In this document: piece by piece, positions 6,811 to 7,522 of the stretch
Numbering within the stretch: the stretch's first letter is position 1
How the letters are laid out: the number at the start of each line of letters is the position of its first letter
Source of the DNA: Synergistaceae bacterium
GTDB taxonomy: Bacteria; Synergistota; Synergistia; Synergistales; Aminobacteriaceae
Assembly (NCBI GenBank): GCA_031270755.1
Contig: JAISWV010000373.1
Location: forward strand, 1 to 7,522
Reading direction: 5' to 3'
Length of the DNA stretch: 7,522 nt
Program-made: the position numbers and the translations under genes
The notes under the pieces: model-generated
Told to the model about the DNA's origin: nothing
Database searches by the model: none
What the model saw: only the letters and a program-made list of their open reading frames with translations

Positions 6811-6817
6811 GTTCATT

Positions 6818-6823
6818 CCTCCT
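6818..6823 (-). promoter_or_regulatory. Ribosome binding site deciding the ankyrin gene start
   Basis: A perfect AGGAGG lies 7 bases before ATG at 6810 and one base before ATG at 6816. It selects the downstream ATG and so the product beginning MKKKTVV. Confidence 0.85.
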
Positions 6824-6853
6824 TAACGTTACTTCTTGTAAAGCGCCGTGAAG

Positions 6854-6870
6854 AACGCGCCCGGCGCGTT
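6854..6870 (-). other. GC-rich intergenic hairpin overlapping a stop codon
   Basis: AACGCGCCCGGCGCGTT (plus strand) is a perfect inverted repeat, with 7-base arms around CCG, or 8-base arms around a single C. It begins at the last bases of the TAA stop of the 164-codon gene (6872-6870). On the transcribed side it is followed by CTTCACGG and has no U-run, so it is not a classic intrinsic terminator. It could slow polymerase, protect the upstream message from exonucleases, or mark a processing site between two cistrons. Confidence 0.5.
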
Positions 6871-7364
6871 TAACCCGCACTGTTGAGTTCCGTCGGCTCG
6901 TCTTCGCTCCCTTGTTCCTGAAAGCCTGGAAACGAAAACCCTTTTTCAAAGTAGTTCGCCTCCTCGTCGCCCCAAATGATGTTGATATGGTTTTCGCCGA
7001 GTAAGAAGTGAATTTCAGCGATCCGGCTGGCTTTCTCGTAGGGCAGAAAAAAATATTTCTTCTCCTTCACAACGTAAAACACAACGCCGGTCTTCGAGCC
7101 TTCCATTTCTTCCATGAGTTCCGAGTCAACGGCTATCCAGTGTACTTCCGGCTCCTCTTCCTCCGATTGGCCGTAAATCATATCCATCCCCGGGAGGAAT
7201 TCCTCGTTCCGCTTCCAATTCCAGGACAGAGTTTCCTCGTCGAAATCGCAGGTATACCCATCGAATCCTGCCGCGCAGGCCAGAGACGGAAAAACCCATG
7301 CCGCGCAAGCCAAAAAAAACACCTTTGTCCAATAGAACTTCTTCGCTTTCTCTTTCATGAACAT
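6870..7364 (-). CDS. Small acidic exported protein of unknown function
   Basis: 164 codons from ATG at 7364 (AAGGA 6 bases upstream). ATG at 7358, two codons later, is equally well placed behind AAGGG. A longer reading from 7403 would overlap the preceding gene and has no good signal-peptide start. Residues 1-31 look like a Sec signal ('KKFYWTKVFFLACAAWVFPSLACA'). Cleavage after ACA fits signal peptidase I. 'SLAC' is a poor lipobox, so a lipoprotein is possible but not favoured. The mature part is strongly acidic ('SEEEEPEV', 'SELMEEMEG', 'SEDEPTEL'). It has strand-like segments 'TGVVFYVVKEKKYFFLPYEKA' and 'IHFLLGENHINIIWGDE', suggesting a small beta-rich fold. No family is recognised. It starts 14 bases after the upstream stop and lies 59 bases before the ankyrin gene start, suggesting co-transcription with both. 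Confidence 0.7.
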   Translation of the reverse strand: MFMKEKAKKFYWTKVFFLACAAWVFPSLACAAGFDGYTCDFDEETLSWNWKRNEEFLPGMDMIYGQSEEEEPEVHWIAVDSELMEEMEGSKTGVVFYVVKEKKYFFLPYEKASRIAEIHFLLGENHINIIWGDEEANYFEKGFSFPGFQEQGSEDEPTELNSAG

Positions 7365-7378
7365 GTCCCTTCCTTTCC

Positions 7379-7522
7379 TTATTCTTCCCCTGTGTATTTC
7401 CACGCGAGTTTTTGGATTCCTTTTCCTGGGGTGACTCTGTAGATGGCAACGAAACCGCCTATGCCCGAATCATAAATGACCAGTTCAAACCCGCCGCCGA
7501 CACCGAAATAGAAAAACCCGCA
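7379..7522 (-). CDS. C-terminal end of an unidentified protein (start beyond window)
   Basis: Reading from base 7522, 47 codons stay open to TAA at 7381-7379. The residues ('CGFFYFGVGGGFELVIYDSG', then 'GGFVAIYRVTPGKGIQKLAW', ending KYTGEE) are Gly- and aromatic-rich with alternating strand pattern, typical of a beta-rich exported or surface domain. The frame is supported by the position of the stop 14 bases before the next start and by the plausible composition. The family cannot be named from this fragment. It shows that the operon continues upstream of the window. Confidence 0.6.
   Translation of the reverse strand, partial: CGFFYFGVGGGFELVIYDSGIGGFVAIYRVTPGKGIQKLAWKYTGEE

Noticed and set aside
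7365..7403. Start of the small acidic gene at ATG 7403
   Set aside because: It overlaps the upstream coding frame, which stops at 7379, and adds an Arg-rich leader before an otherwise normal signal peptide.

Overview
The window reads as one stretch of a bacterial chromosome or metagenomic contig in which every supportable gene lies on the minus strand, so transcription runs from base 7522 towards base 1. Gaps are short (14 to about 100 bases), there is no clear terminator with a U-run, and almost every gene has its own purine-rich Shine-Dalgarno site. This looks like a single operon or the inside of one. Gram-negative-style Sec signal peptides and a periplasmic-type ankyrin protein suggest a diderm host. 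The ankyrin repeat style, the acidic secreted proteins and the moderately high GC recall Synergistota, but this is an impression from memory and not a database match. There are no tRNA, rRNA, CRISPR or transposon signals, and no gene-free stretch over 300 bases.

Layout in transcription order: (1) the last 47 residues of an unidentified protein (7522-7379); (2) a small acidic exported protein (7364-6870); (3) an exported protein with an N-terminal PsbP/DcrB-like domain followed by about eight ankyrin repeats (6810-5317); (4) a 590-residue exported protein with two similar halves, reminiscent of DUF3352-type proteins (5223-3451); (5) a 223-residue exported protein with a helical N-terminal half and a beta-rich C-terminal half (3408-2737); (6) a possible 20-codon mini-ORF preceded by a tandemly duplicated RBS-ATG module (2723-2661); (7) a 396-residue exported protein with a PsbP-like N-terminal domain and a possibly propeller-like C-terminal half (2637-1447); (8) a short exported protein whose 3' end may be frameshifted (1412-1053); (9) a membrane-anchored DUF3137-family protein starting at GTG and running out of the window (968-1).

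No enzyme, transporter, regulator or known defence gene is recognisable. The cluster is instead a series of exported proteins of unknown function, ending in a membrane protein with a cytoplasmic-type domain. Two members (ankyrin protein and 396-residue protein) start with the same kind of small alpha/beta domain after the signal peptide, and one carries a protein-binding ankyrin array. A plausible but unproven reading is a lineage-specific envelope or periplasmic assembly. If the window holds something undescribed, it is this co-transcribed set as a whole rather than any single gene.
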